Shown piece by piece: positions 1-7,575 of a DNA stretch of 64,000 bases; within the stretch, counting starts at the first letter, position 1, and each line of letters opens with the position of its first letter. Below the pieces are notes generated by a model, which made no database searches, was not told the origin of the DNA, and saw only the letters and a list, made by a program, of their open reading frames with translations. Both the position numbers and the translations under genes were made by a program. Source of the stretch: Allomuricauda sp. (GTDB lineage Bacteria > Bacteroidota > Bacteroidia > Flavobacteriales > Flavobacteriaceae); contig NZ_JANQLX010000015.1 in assembly GCF_028280385.1 (NCBI RefSeq), forward strand, positions 124,001-188,000, in the 5' to 3' direction.

Positions 1-300
1 AATATTGTTATAGAGCTGTTGTACGCTGTTGAAATTAGGTTCCACAACCATTTTGGATATGTACTTTTCAGGTAATCTTTTATCCAAAAAGTAGCCTGCT
101 ACGCCCCCTACAATAACTGCAATGGACAACACGATGATATTCTTTTGAATGAATATCAGTAACAAAATCAACAGATGGAATATCCCCTTAAAAATACCGC
201 CAATAAAATTAAAGAATCTTTCAAACGCCCTGCCAATAATCTGGAACAATTGCCCCAAATCTATTTCGTCTGAACTGTTGTTAACTGGTTGCTCTGCCAT
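1..300 (-). CDS. N-terminal part of a Wzz-like inner-membrane protein (runs off the window)
   Basis: The reading frame starts at an ATG at 298-300 and stays open to the window edge, giving the first 100 residues. An acidic cytoplasmic N-terminus (about 35 residues) is followed by two closely spaced hydrophobic stretches (about residues 34-50 and 53-70) and then a periplasmic-type segment with a KYISKMVVEPNF motif. This layout resembles the N-terminus of polysaccharide chain-length determinant (Wzz-type) proteins of Flavobacteria, but only the N-terminus is visible and the family call is tentative. The start lies 1 bp past the stop of the DUF6909 gene, so the two are very likely co-transcribed. 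Confidence 0.5.
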   Translation of the reverse strand, partial: MAEQPVNNSSDEIDLGQLFQIIGRAFERFFNFIGGIFKGIFHLLILLLIFIQKNIIVLSIAVIVGGVAGYFLDKRLPEKYISKMVVEPNFNSVQQLYNNI

Positions 301-301
301 T

Positions 302-1987
302 TTATGAGTTGAATATTTGTTTTAAAATCCTGTCCGTAATCAAATACGTGGGTTTTACCCCAGTTGTTCCCAAGCCTCCTGATGCCAATGTACTTCCAGT
401 TTCCAGCGGGTTGTCTGAGGCATAATACGCGTAACGAACCTTCACATCCTTTTTGATGCTTTTGCGGATCTTGGAAGCTGATTGAATGGCTTTTTGATAA
501 TGGACTCCTTCCATTTCCAATCCGATGACGCTCCAGGTGGACTCATGAAAAAACTTTAGTATGTCCTTGTTTTGCAACGATGTTCCCAATACCGTGACCA
601 TCGCTCCTTCCAAAACCAACAATCCATGACCTTCAAAATCTTTGGCACACAACTCATTGTCAAATGGGTAGTTGTCCGCCGTTCCCTCAAAAATATGGGC
701 CGTTGGAATCATCAAATCCCCCTTTCCTCCTTCCAAAATTCCTGCTTTTCCCATTATGGAAATGGAATCGACATTCAAAAATTGCTTTTTGCCGTTTTTC
801 TCAATAGGCTTTAACAATTCATCTATGGTTTCATACGCTTGTTCGCCAAAAGCATAGTCCATAACAAAGATAACGGGTTTTTCATCCTCGGAAATTCCTT
901 CAGGAAAGTCGTAACAACAAGTGTCCTTTCCAAATTTGGCCGCATCAAAAATCTGAACGTCTATATTGGCCCCGGATTGATCATCCAAAAAGATCATCCC
1001 ATTTTTTTCTGCCACTCGCTGAACCTTTTTTCTCAACTCTTTGTTCTCTGATGAGCTCAATGCTTCATAAATATCCAAGGATTTGGCTTCGGGAAACTCT
1101 TTTGCCAAAGTATTCCGTGCAAAAAGGGAATTCATGACACTGTGCATGTTGGCACTAATGATATGAAGGGGCCTTCCAAGTAAGTTGTTCTTGATAAGCG
1201 TGTTTTTGATCATTTGTGCCCAGCGCTCGCCATGGATATGGTGTCCCAAACGTTCTCTTAAGAGTGGACTAAATGTAATGGTGCGTTTTAAGCCTGTGGT
1301 TTCTTCTTCTATGGCCAGTTTTCCCAACCAATAGATCACATCCAAAAAGCGATCCGGATTTTCGGGTGTCTTCAGTTTATCCTGAATTTCCACAACTTCT
1401 TCAAAGGTCCTTCCCAAAATATTGGCTGCATGGATCATGGCTATTTCGCGTTGGGATTTTTCCTTTTCCTCACTTACGATAAATTCGGATAGCTTGTCCC
1501 AATCCCTAATGGTCTCGGCCTCATCTACCAAGACCCGCCTGCATATCTTGCCGGATTCGATGAACAGGAAAGTAAGGTGGGTAAGAATATCATAAATATC
1601 ACTCCTGCCCCGGGTTATTTCAATGTTCATCTGTTCCTCATCAATCCGGTAACAGTTTCTTCGTCTTTTTGGTGGGATGATGGCCGCCAAATGCGATTTT
1701 GAAAATCCCTCATCAGAAGTCAGGTTGATATAACGGCATTCCTCGATTCCTTCAGGCAATCGTTCCAGCACATAAATGAGTCCGTTGAGCTCCGCCTTAT
1801 CTTCAGCAACGGAACCATATATCTCAGGTCGAAGAAGCAACAAGGCGTTGCGGAGCGCATTGCCGGAAACCCCGGAAGGCTTATAAAATCCACGGTTAAG
1901 GAGGTGGCGCATGGTAATGTACAACCGCTCAATGGCGTTGGTGGACTCTTGCGCCCGGGTAGCCTGTTTAACTTTGGTGGTCATCAT
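302..1987 (-). CDS. DUF6909 family protein with a nucleoside-phosphorylase-like C-terminal region
   Basis: A 561-residue cytoplasmic protein without signal peptide or membrane segment; it starts at tandem ATGs 10 bp past a TAnnTTTG box. I recognise it as the Bacteroidetes family DUF6909, of unknown function. The last 150 residues carry the motif order of the purine nucleoside phosphorylase/nucleosidase superfamily: GKAG near 413, GDLMIPTAHI near 423 followed by EGT and a Tyr, EMEG near 491 (compare the E-M-E catalytic motif) and SDN near 524. The superfamily relation is my inference from motif order. The N-terminal 400 residues are not recognised. The Wzz-like gene follows after 1 bp, so an operon with surface-polysaccharide functions is possible. 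Confidence 0.75.
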   Translation of the reverse strand: MMTTKVKQATRAQESTNAIERLYITMRHLLNRGFYKPSGVSGNALRNALLLLRPEIYGSVAEDKAELNGLIYVLERLPEGIEECRYINLTSDEGFSKSHLAAIIPPKRRRNCYRIDEEQMNIEITRGRSDIYDILTHLTFLFIESGKICRRVLVDEAETIRDWDKLSEFIVSEEKEKSQREIAMIHAANILGRTFEEVVEIQDKLKTPENPDRFLDVIYWLGKLAIEEETTGLKRTITFSPLLRERLGHHIHGERWAQMIKNTLIKNNLLGRPLHIISANMHSVMNSLFARNTLAKEFPEAKSLDIYEALSSSENKELRKKVQRVAEKNGMIFLDDQSGANIDVQIFDAAKFGKDTCCYDFPEGISEDEKPVIFVMDYAFGEQAYETIDELLKPIEKNGKKQFLNVDSISIMGKAGILEGGKGDLMIPTAHIFEGTADNYPFDNELCAKDFEGHGLLVLEGAMVTVLGTSLQNKDILKFFHESTWSVIGLEMEGVHYQKAIQSASKIRKSIKKDVKVRYAYYASDNPLETGSTLASGGLGTTGVKPTYLITDRILKQIFNS

Positions 1988-1997
1988 AATTTAGCGA

Positions 1998-2005
1998 CAA
2001 AAATA
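1998..2005 (-). promoter_or_regulatory. Bacteroidetes -7 box for the DUF6909 gene
   Basis: On the minus strand the bases read TATTTTTG, an exact match to the Bacteroidetes -7 consensus TAnnTTTG, 10 bp before the ATG. No clear -33 TTG element is seen at the usual distance. Confidence 0.55.
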
Positions 2006-2041
2006 CATGAATTCCCACGAAAGCAGCAGCTTTATTTGAAT

Positions 2042-3538
2042 CTAAACAAGAAATGGTCGAAGGCCATCGGCAAGCTTTCGGTCATTGGACAACCTTTGCA
2101 CTTTGTTCTGGCCTCCCAGTTTGCCAATGGTTTTCATATAGTTTTGAAATCCGCCTGTTTTAACACTTGATATTTTTAGAGGTTGAAGAATGTTCCCCGC
2201 GATCAGGTCCAAATAGTAACTGTTTTGGGATTTCATGCTTTCTTCCATAAGCGATGTGAACACTGAAAAATCCGTAGGGGGCTTTTCAAATTCAATAAAC
2301 CATTCGTGATAGGGCAATTCGTTTGGCGGGGGGGCAGTTTGGGGTGCCACTGTAAACTCATTGACCAGGGCATCGGTTTGGGACACCGCAGTTTTTAATG
2401 CCTCCTCCACTTCCTTGGCAATGACATGTTCTCCAAAAGCGGAAATAAAGTGTTTTATGCGACCAGAAACCACTACCCTATAAGGGCTGTCAGAAACAAA
2501 CCGAACGGTATCCCCAAGATTATACGCCCACAATCCGGCATTTGTGGATATAATCATGGCATAATCCACGCCCAATTCCACTTCACCAATGGTTATACGC
2601 TTCCTTGTGGGCTCAAAGAACTCATCGGCCTTTATAAATTCATAGAATATCCCTGAATCCAAAAGTAAAAGCATGCCTTCCTCCTTTTGTGAGTCTTGGT
2701 ACGCAAAAAAACCTTCGCTTGCAGGAAATAGTTCAATGCTATCCACTTTCCTGCCGATCATTTCCTCAAATTTGGCCCGATAAGGTTCATAGTTTACCCC
2801 CCCATATATGAACAGCTGGAAATTTTGAAAAAGCTCTCCGACTTTCTTGCCGGATTTGGCATTTAATTTCTCAAAATACATCTGTACCCAAGATGGTATT
2901 CCGGCAATAACCGTCATATTTTCATTTTCGGTCTCTTCCACGATCTTGTCCACCTTGGTCTCCCAATCTTCAATGCAGTTTGTTTCCCAACTGGGTAACC
3001 TGTTTCTTTGGAGGTAGTTGGGAACGTAATGTGCCGAAATTCCGGAAAGCCTGCCCAGTTTTATTCCTCCTTTCTCTTCCATTTCAGGACTGCCCTGTAA
3101 AAAAATCATTTTCCCATCCACGAAATCGGCATTTCCGGTTTCATTGATATAGCTTAAAATGGCGTTTCTGGACGCTTCCACTTGATATTTGATGGACGCC
3201 TTTGTAATCGGAATATACTTTGCCCCGGAAGTCGTGCCTGAAGTCTTAGCAAAATAAAGAGGTTTGCCTGGCCACAGTACATCGGACTCTCCATTCATGA
3301 TCCCATGTACGTAATCCTTTAGTTCCTCATAATCCCGGATGGGCACTTTTTCGACAAAATCCTTATGCGCTTCAATCTCTTGAAATGTATGGTCCTTGCC
3401 AAACCGGGTGTTCTTGGCCTCGGCAATCAAATCATTAAAAACCTTATCCTGCGTGCCAATAGGGTCATTGGCCCAAGTCTTGGTTTTTTGGGAAATTCGT
3501 TTGGCAAATTGTTTTGCTGCAAAAGATTTGAGGGACAT
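2042..3538 (-). CDS. GH3 family protein (acyl-adenylate/amidosynthetase-like)
   Basis: A 498-residue protein of the GH3 family. Plant members are adenylate-forming acyl-amido synthetases; bacterial substrates are mostly unknown. The nucleotide-binding motif KTSGTTSGAKYIPIT lies near residues 97-112, YGGVNYEPY is in the middle, and GLWAYNLGDTVRF near residue 335 matches the second ATP/acyl-binding region. The length is typical and there is no signal peptide. The ATG directly abuts the stop codon of the M23 peptidase gene (0 bp gap), so both are probably one transcript. The substrate cannot be told from the sequence. Confidence 0.85.
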   Translation of the reverse strand: MSLKSFAAKQFAKRISQKTKTWANDPIGTQDKVFNDLIAEAKNTRFGKDHTFQEIEAHKDFVEKVPIRDYEELKDYVHGIMNGESDVLWPGKPLYFAKTSGTTSGAKYIPITKASIKYQVEASRNAILSYINETGNADFVDGKMIFLQGSPEMEEKGGIKLGRLSGISAHYVPNYLQRNRLPSWETNCIEDWETKVDKIVEETENENMTVIAGIPSWVQMYFEKLNAKSGKKVGELFQNFQLFIYGGVNYEPYRAKFEEMIGRKVDSIELFPASEGFFAYQDSQKEEGMLLLLDSGIFYEFIKADEFFEPTRKRITIGEVELGVDYAMIISTNAGLWAYNLGDTVRFVSDSPYRVVVSGRIKHFISAFGEHVIAKEVEEALKTAVSQTDALVNEFTVAPQTAPPPNELPYHEWFIEFEKPPTDFSVFTSLMEESMKSQNSYYLDLIAGNILQPLKISSVKTGGFQNYMKTIGKLGGQNKVQRLSNDRKLADGLRPFLV

Positions 3539-4408
3539 TTACTTAAAGTCGATATAGTTTAAAGGGTTCACCGGTCTTCCTTTTTTCCAAAGTTCAAAAT
3601 GAAGATGGGGTCCGGTGGTAAGTTCCCCTGTATTGCCTATGGATGCTATGACTTCACCCGCCTGAACCAGTTCTCCCTGAGATTTGCTTAGGGAACCATT
3701 ATGCTTGTAAACGGAGGTCAGGTCGTCTTGATGTTTGATAATGATCACATAGCCGGTTTCCGAAGTCCATTCTGCAAAAAGTACGGTTCCATCCGCTATG
3801 GATTTCACTGGGGTATCTTTTGGGGCCACAACGTCAACGGCATAATGCTTGTTCTGTGGATCGAAGTTTTGGGAAATACTCCCATTTAGGGGAGCAAATA
3901 GCAAGGTGCCCACATTTTCGATATTTCGTTCAAACAAATTGTATTTGTCTTCCAATTCTACCTCTTCCCGAAGTAAAAGGTCTTCCCTGATAGGGGTAAG
4001 ATCTACACTGGAAGGATCTAGTTTGTATTTTTCGAATAGGGAATCCCTGTTTACTTGGTTGTTTTCCACATCACCTCGGAGTACAAGGCGAACATTGTCC
4101 AAATACCTATTGGTATAATTTAGGACTGTTACCAGAGAGTCCGTTTTATATGTGAGTTCAGTGGCCTGCCTTTTTAATCGGGTGGAAGAATAGCCTGGGA
4201 TGTACTCCCGTAAGGGAGTAAATGCGATGATCAAGGTGGTCAATCCAATAAGTACAATGATGAAAAGTGTGCCCGTAACAAAAACATTGAGTCGGCTAAG
4301 CTTGAATGAGATTTTCTCCTCAAAGGTGCTTTCATTCAAAATCACCAGCCTGTACTTGTGCAGCAGCTTCTGTTTTATTTCCTTTCTTTTCTTCTTGTCC
4401 TTGGCCAT
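3539..4408 (-). CDS. M23 family metallopeptidase, membrane-anchored (LytM-like)
   Basis: A 289-residue peptidoglycan endopeptidase or LytM-type regulator. It has a basic cytoplasmic N-terminus, one transmembrane segment at about 41-64, a periplasmic coiled region (about 70-150) and a C-terminal M23 domain. Both zinc-binding motifs are intact: HYAVD (H-x3-D) and HLHFEL near the C-terminus, so it is probably active rather than degenerate. I choose the ATG at 4408 over an in-frame TTG at 4417 because a TAnnTTTG box overlaps the TTG. It is divergent from tatA and immediately followed by the GH3 gene. Confidence 0.88.
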   Translation of the reverse strand: MAKDKKKRKEIKQKLLHKYRLVILNESTFEEKISFKLSRLNVFVTGTLFIIVLIGLTTLIIAFTPLREYIPGYSSTRLKRQATELTYKTDSLVTVLNYTNRYLDNVRLVLRGDVENNQVNRDSLFEKYKLDPSSVDLTPIREDLLLREEVELEDKYNLFERNIENVGTLLFAPLNGSISQNFDPQNKHYAVDVVAPKDTPVKSIADGTVLFAEWTSETGYVIIIKHQDDLTSVYKHNGSLSKSQGELVQAGEVIASIGNTGELTTGPHLHFELWKKGRPVNPLNYIDFK

Positions 4409-4414
4409 GATGGA

Positions 4415-4422
4415 CAAAGATA
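4415..4422 (-). promoter_or_regulatory. -7 box for the M23-GH3 operon
   Basis: The minus strand reads TATCTTTG, an exact TAnnTTTG match ending only 6 bp before the ATG at 4408. The mRNA would have almost no leader. Confidence 0.55.
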
Positions 4423-4579
4423 ACCCTAGATTTTAATTTAGATGTTAAGCTTTTACAAAACACCGCTTTACCTCCTTGTTTGTTCAAAAATGGGGTCTAA
4501 CTGCTAATTTTCGTTAACGGGATAGGTGCTTACGGTTCTTTTTTAGTAATTTTACCTTTCATTTAAAGGCGTTGCGATT

Positions 4580-4774
4580 ATGATTGCTCAAACTTTTTTT
4601 CTTGGTATGCTTGGCCCTTGGCAAATTGTGCTGATTGTGGTAGTGGTTCTTTTGCTCTTTGGAGGCAAAAAGATACCTGAACTCATGAGAGGTCTTGGAA
4701 GCGGAATCAAGGAGTTCAAAGACGCATCCAAGGAAGATGAAAAATTGGAAAGCGGCAAGGAACCTGACGCTTAG
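4580..4774 (+). CDS. tatA: Sec-independent protein translocase TatA/TatE subunit
   Basis: A 64-residue TatA-type protein, the pore-forming part of the twin-arginine pathway for folded proteins. A short periplasmic N-terminus and a transmembrane helix (about residues 10-28) are followed by the FGGKKIPEL hinge and an amphipathic helix, then an acidic/basic tail ending KEPDA. The size fits single-domain TatA. It stands alone, divergent from the M23 gene; tatC is not in the window. A distinction from TatB is supported by the shortness of the tail. Confidence 0.9.
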   Translation: MIAQTFFLGMLGPWQIVLIVVVVLLLFGGKKIPELMRGLGSGIKEFKDASKEDEKLESGKEPDA

Positions 4775-4851
4775 ATTCATCTTATTGGGCAGATTTTTCT
4801 TACTTGGACATTCCCTGTATTTATAGGGGATTGTCGATGAAAAACAACATT

Positions 4852-4886
4852 TTTCCCTCTTTCACGCCACAATTTCCCTCTTTCAC
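4852..4886 (+). promoter_or_regulatory. Two 14-bp direct repeats 21 bp apart, with an inverted partial copy near the ATG
   Basis: TTTCCCTCTTTCAC occurs at 4852-4865 and again at 4873-4886, a 21-bp period (two helical turns), as expected for an activator binding one DNA face. The reverse complement of its core, GAAAGAGGG, lies at 4993-5001, 4 bp before the ATG of the OmpA-like gene. The copies could be operators, or the core could pair in the RNA with the inverted copy and mask the start region. No exact TAnnTTTG box is seen in this 231-bp gap. Confidence 0.5.
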
Positions 4887-5005
4887 AACAAAAACTTATT
4901 CGCGCTATCACCATATTCTATTTTAGCGTTTGATTACTGTATACCGGTCTTGCGCCGATATCGGTACCCATAACTGAATCTTGGTTAGTTCAGAAAGAGG
5001 GACTT

Positions 5006-7066
5006 ATGAAGAGACCTATTTTAATCTTATTTCTTTTGCTGTCCATTGGACTTCACGCCCAATCTGTGTCTTTTTTGCAGTTTGAGGATGAGGATCTTAA
5101 TGTGACAACAGAAAGTACCCGCGGAAGCTATTCCTCACAGACTGCCTTTTTGAGGCAATTGGAGGGTATGAGCACTAGGGCGCTGGTCAAATTCGTCCGA
5201 AAAAAAGGAATTACGGAGAAGCTCATCCAGCAAGCGGATGACTTTTTTGGTAAAATGTGGTATGCGGAAGCCGCCAGGGTATATGATATTGTCCTGGAAA
5301 AAAGCGATGCAGAACATACGTTTCACTTACTTTCCCGTGCCGGGGATTCACATTACTACTCCGGCAATATGGAAAAAGCCTTTAAATGGTACCATGAACT
5401 GTATGAGACCTTTGGTCAGGAAATCACAGAAGAGAAGTTCTTTAAATACACCCACGCACTTAAAGGAACTGGACGTTACAGAAGGGCGGCCAAACTGACC
5501 AAGCTCTTTAGGCAAAAGAGGGGAGAATCTATAGATGAGTTTACTAGAGATCCCAACACTTGGTCAGCCCCCAAGCTCATTGAAGTAAAAAACCTTTCCA
5601 TAAACTCCAAATATTCTGAGTTTTCACCTATGTTCCATAATGGAACAGATGTGGTGTTTGCCTCTTCTTTGGATTCATCCTTCCTGGCCACAAGAAAATA
5701 TAGATGGAACAACCAACCATTTCTGGACCTATATGTAGCCAAAGCTGACGAGGAGGGAGAGGACCTTAAACATGCAAAAAAGTTCTCAAGAAAGATAAAT
5801 ACAAAATATCACGAAGCCTCGGTTTCCTTTTCCCCTGACCAAAAAACCATCTATTTCACCAGAAACAACTATGGTAAAAAGTTGAAAAGGGGCAAAAATG
5901 GTATCAACCATCTAAAAATCTATAAATCCCAACTTGTGGATGGTGAATGGACCAAGGCGGTTGAACTACCCTTCAACAGCGAGGATTTCTCCACAGGCCA
6001 TCCATCAGTAAGTCCAGATGGAAAAGAGCTGTATTTTGTTTCTGACAGGCCTGGCGGATTTGGTGGCACAGACGTTTATGTGGTGGACATTTTGGATAAT
6101 GGCGGTTTTTCCGAGCCTAAAAATCTAGGTCGTACCGTGAACACCAGCAAAAAGGAAATGTTCCCATACATTACTAGCAATGCCCTGTACTTCTCCTCGG
6201 ATAGGACGATGGGTCTAGGAGGATTGGATATATACAAGTCCGAACATGTAGACGGGGTTTTCAGTGTGGGCATCAACCTTGGGGAGCCCATTAACAGCAA
6301 TAGGGATGACTTCTCCTATATTATTGAAGAAAGTAAGGGCAAAGGGTATTTTGCTTCAAATAGAAAGGGCGGTAAAGGGGATGACGATATCTATTCCTTT
6401 AAAAATATCCTAAACCTCAATGCCATTTCAGGAAATATCCTGGATGAAACCACCAATGAGGCCATTGAGGATGCAGAGGTTACCCTATTTGACAAGGATG
6501 ATATCCAAGTTGCACAATTAAGGACCCAGCCCGATGGTAGTTTTATCTTTAAAAACCTCAACCCGGTATCCCGGTATACGGTAAAAACGGTCAAAAAAGG
6601 ATATTTTGATGCATCAAGCGATGTGCTCACCAAGGAAAACGAGGACATATCCCTCATTCAACCCCTAAAACAATTAAAGGAAATAATCGCAGAGGATAAA
6701 GGTGTCCTAAAGCTGGAAGTGGAAACCATTTATTTCGATTTCGACAAATTCAATATAAAGCCACAGTCTGCCCAGGAATTGGATAAGCTGGTGGCGGTCA
6801 TGACAGAATATCCAGATATGGTCATCAAAATTGAGTCGCATACTGATGCCATCGGTTCCAAGGACTACAACAAGTACCTCTCGGACAAACGGGCCAAATC
6901 CACCAGGGACTATATAGTAGCCCACGGTATTGATCCCGGCAGAATTCAAAGTGCCATTGGTTATGGTGAGGAGCAACCGCTGAATGAGTGTAGGGACGGT
7001 ACACGATGCAGCATAAGCAAGCACCGCGAGAACCGCCGATCGGAATTTATAATAGTAAGCATGTAA
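5006..7066 (+). CDS. OmpA family protein with TPR, PD40 propeller and CarboxypepD_reg domains (PorE-like)
   Basis: A 686-residue exported protein: signal peptide about 1-18 (ends HAQ), TPR-like helices about 75-155, a six-bladed PD40-type beta-propeller about 190-475 with repeated SPDGKELYF/YFSSDR motifs, a carboxypeptidase-regulatory-like domain about 482-560 and an OmpA peptidoglycan-binding domain about 570-686 (IYFDFDKFNIKP, SHTDAIGSKDYN, RRSEF). This order is that of PorE, the T9SS component that anchors the machine to peptidoglycan; in Flavobacteria similar proteins are also paired with PorP/SprF genes. None is adjacent here, so PorE itself or a paralogue cannot be separated. It is a single gene followed by a terminator. 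Confidence 0.85.
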   Translation: MKRPILILFLLLSIGLHAQSVSFLQFEDEDLNVTTESTRGSYSSQTAFLRQLEGMSTRALVKFVRKKGITEKLIQQADDFFGKMWYAEAARVYDIVLEKSDAEHTFHLLSRAGDSHYYSGNMEKAFKWYHELYETFGQEITEEKFFKYTHALKGTGRYRRAAKLTKLFRQKRGESIDEFTRDPNTWSAPKLIEVKNLSINSKYSEFSPMFHNGTDVVFASSLDSSFLATRKYRWNNQPFLDLYVAKADEEGEDLKHAKKFSRKINTKYHEASVSFSPDQKTIYFTRNNYGKKLKRGKNGINHLKIYKSQLVDGEWTKAVELPFNSEDFSTGHPSVSPDGKELYFVSDRPGGFGGTDVYVVDILDNGGFSEPKNLGRTVNTSKKEMFPYITSNALYFSSDRTMGLGGLDIYKSEHVDGVFSVGINLGEPINSNRDDFSYIIEESKGKGYFASNRKGGKGDDDIYSFKNILNLNAISGNILDETTNEAIEDAEVTLFDKDDIQVAQLRTQPDGSFIFKNLNPVSRYTVKTVKKGYFDASSDVLTKENEDISLIQPLKQLKEIIAEDKGVLKLEVETIYFDFDKFNIKPQSAQELDKLVAVMTEYPDMVIKIESHTDAIGSKDYNKYLSDKRAKSTRDYIVAHGIDPGRIQSAIGYGEEQPLNECRDGTRCSISKHRENRRSEFIIVSM

Positions 7067-7083
7067 CTAAATATCCACCAAAG

Positions 7084-7110
7084 AAAAGCCCCAAAACTGG
7101 GGCTTTTTTA
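7084..7110 (+). terminator. Rho-independent terminator of the OmpA-like gene
   Basis: AAAAGCCCC (7084-7092) pairs with GGGGCTTTT (7099-7107) over a 6-nt loop, followed by T-rich sequence, 17 bp past the stop codon. Confidence 0.85.
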
Positions 7111-7117
7111 TTTTTTC

Positions 7118-7210
7118 ACTCCCATACTGCACTTTATCGATCGTCTTTGTCGACGAACATAATTGCCGCACTGCGCTGTTCATCGATCAAAGCTTATGCT
7201 TTATGGGAGT
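7118..7210. other. Nested inverted-repeat element, possible structured RNA or cruciform
   Basis: The 93-bp stretch is bounded by a perfect 9-bp inverted repeat, ACTCCCATA (7118-7126) and TATGGGAGT (7202-7210). Inside, CTTT (7132-7135) pairs with AAAG (7189-7192), TCGAT (7137-7141) with ATCGA (7082+100 to 7186), CGTC (7142-7145) with GACG (7152-7155), and GAACA (7155-7159) with TGTTC (7177-7181). It can therefore be drawn as a multi-branched fold. It lies between the terminator of the OmpA-like gene and the next small gene, with no convincing ORF. It is not a tRNA. It could be a small RNA, a leader of the next gene or a remnant of a short mobile repeat. Confidence 0.35.
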
Positions 7211-7324
7211 TTCCATTATTAAATAGGTTTTCATCAAGTTTTTAGGGCCATTCGTCCCATTGATTTCCAATCAGGTTTGGCTTGCCCAATCTTTGTCTTG
7301 TCTTTAAATCTTAAAATTTGACTT

Positions 7325-7495
7325 ATGAAAAAACTATTACTTATCAAGGAAATTTACATGGAAGGGTTCAAAAACCTGGGCCATATCATTCTGGAAAAAT
7401 ATTTTAAGGCTTTTTCCTGGTTCTGTTTTATTATGTTCTTTATAGTGCTGTACGCTTTTGTGTACCGAATTGCCACAGGATTTGCCTTTGACTAA
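7325..7495 (+). CDS. Small single-pass membrane protein, 56 residues (possibly DUF6747)
   Basis: ATG at 7325 opens a 56-codon frame ending in TAA at 7493-7495. The first 30 residues are helical and amphipathic (begins MKKLLLIKEIYMEGFKNLG); residues about 31-48 form a hydrophobic helix. The frame is followed by a terminator hairpin, which supports a real transcription unit. It resembles short Flavobacterial membrane proteins grouped as DUF6747, but I am not certain of that label. Function unknown. Confidence 0.6.
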   Translation: MKKLLLIKEIYMEGFKNLGHIILEKYFKAFSWFCFIMFFIVLYAFVYRIATGFAFD

Positions 7496-7521
7496 AATAC
7501 TTTTTTAAGCATTTAGAGAAC

Positions 7522-7559
7522 AAAAAAGCCCAGAGTGTCTAGGCATCCTGGGCTTTTCT
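7522..7559. terminator. Bidirectional terminator between the small gene and the DUF4837 gene
   Basis: AAAAGCCCAG (7524-7533) pairs with CTGGGCTTTT (7548-7557). There is an A-tract before and a T-tract after the stem, so it can end transcription from both convergent genes. Confidence 0.85.
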
Positions 7560-7575
7560 GAAATGCGTGGACCTT

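Noticed and set aside
4811..4830. Imperfect hairpin after tatA as a terminator
   Set aside because: The stem is interrupted and no T-run follows.
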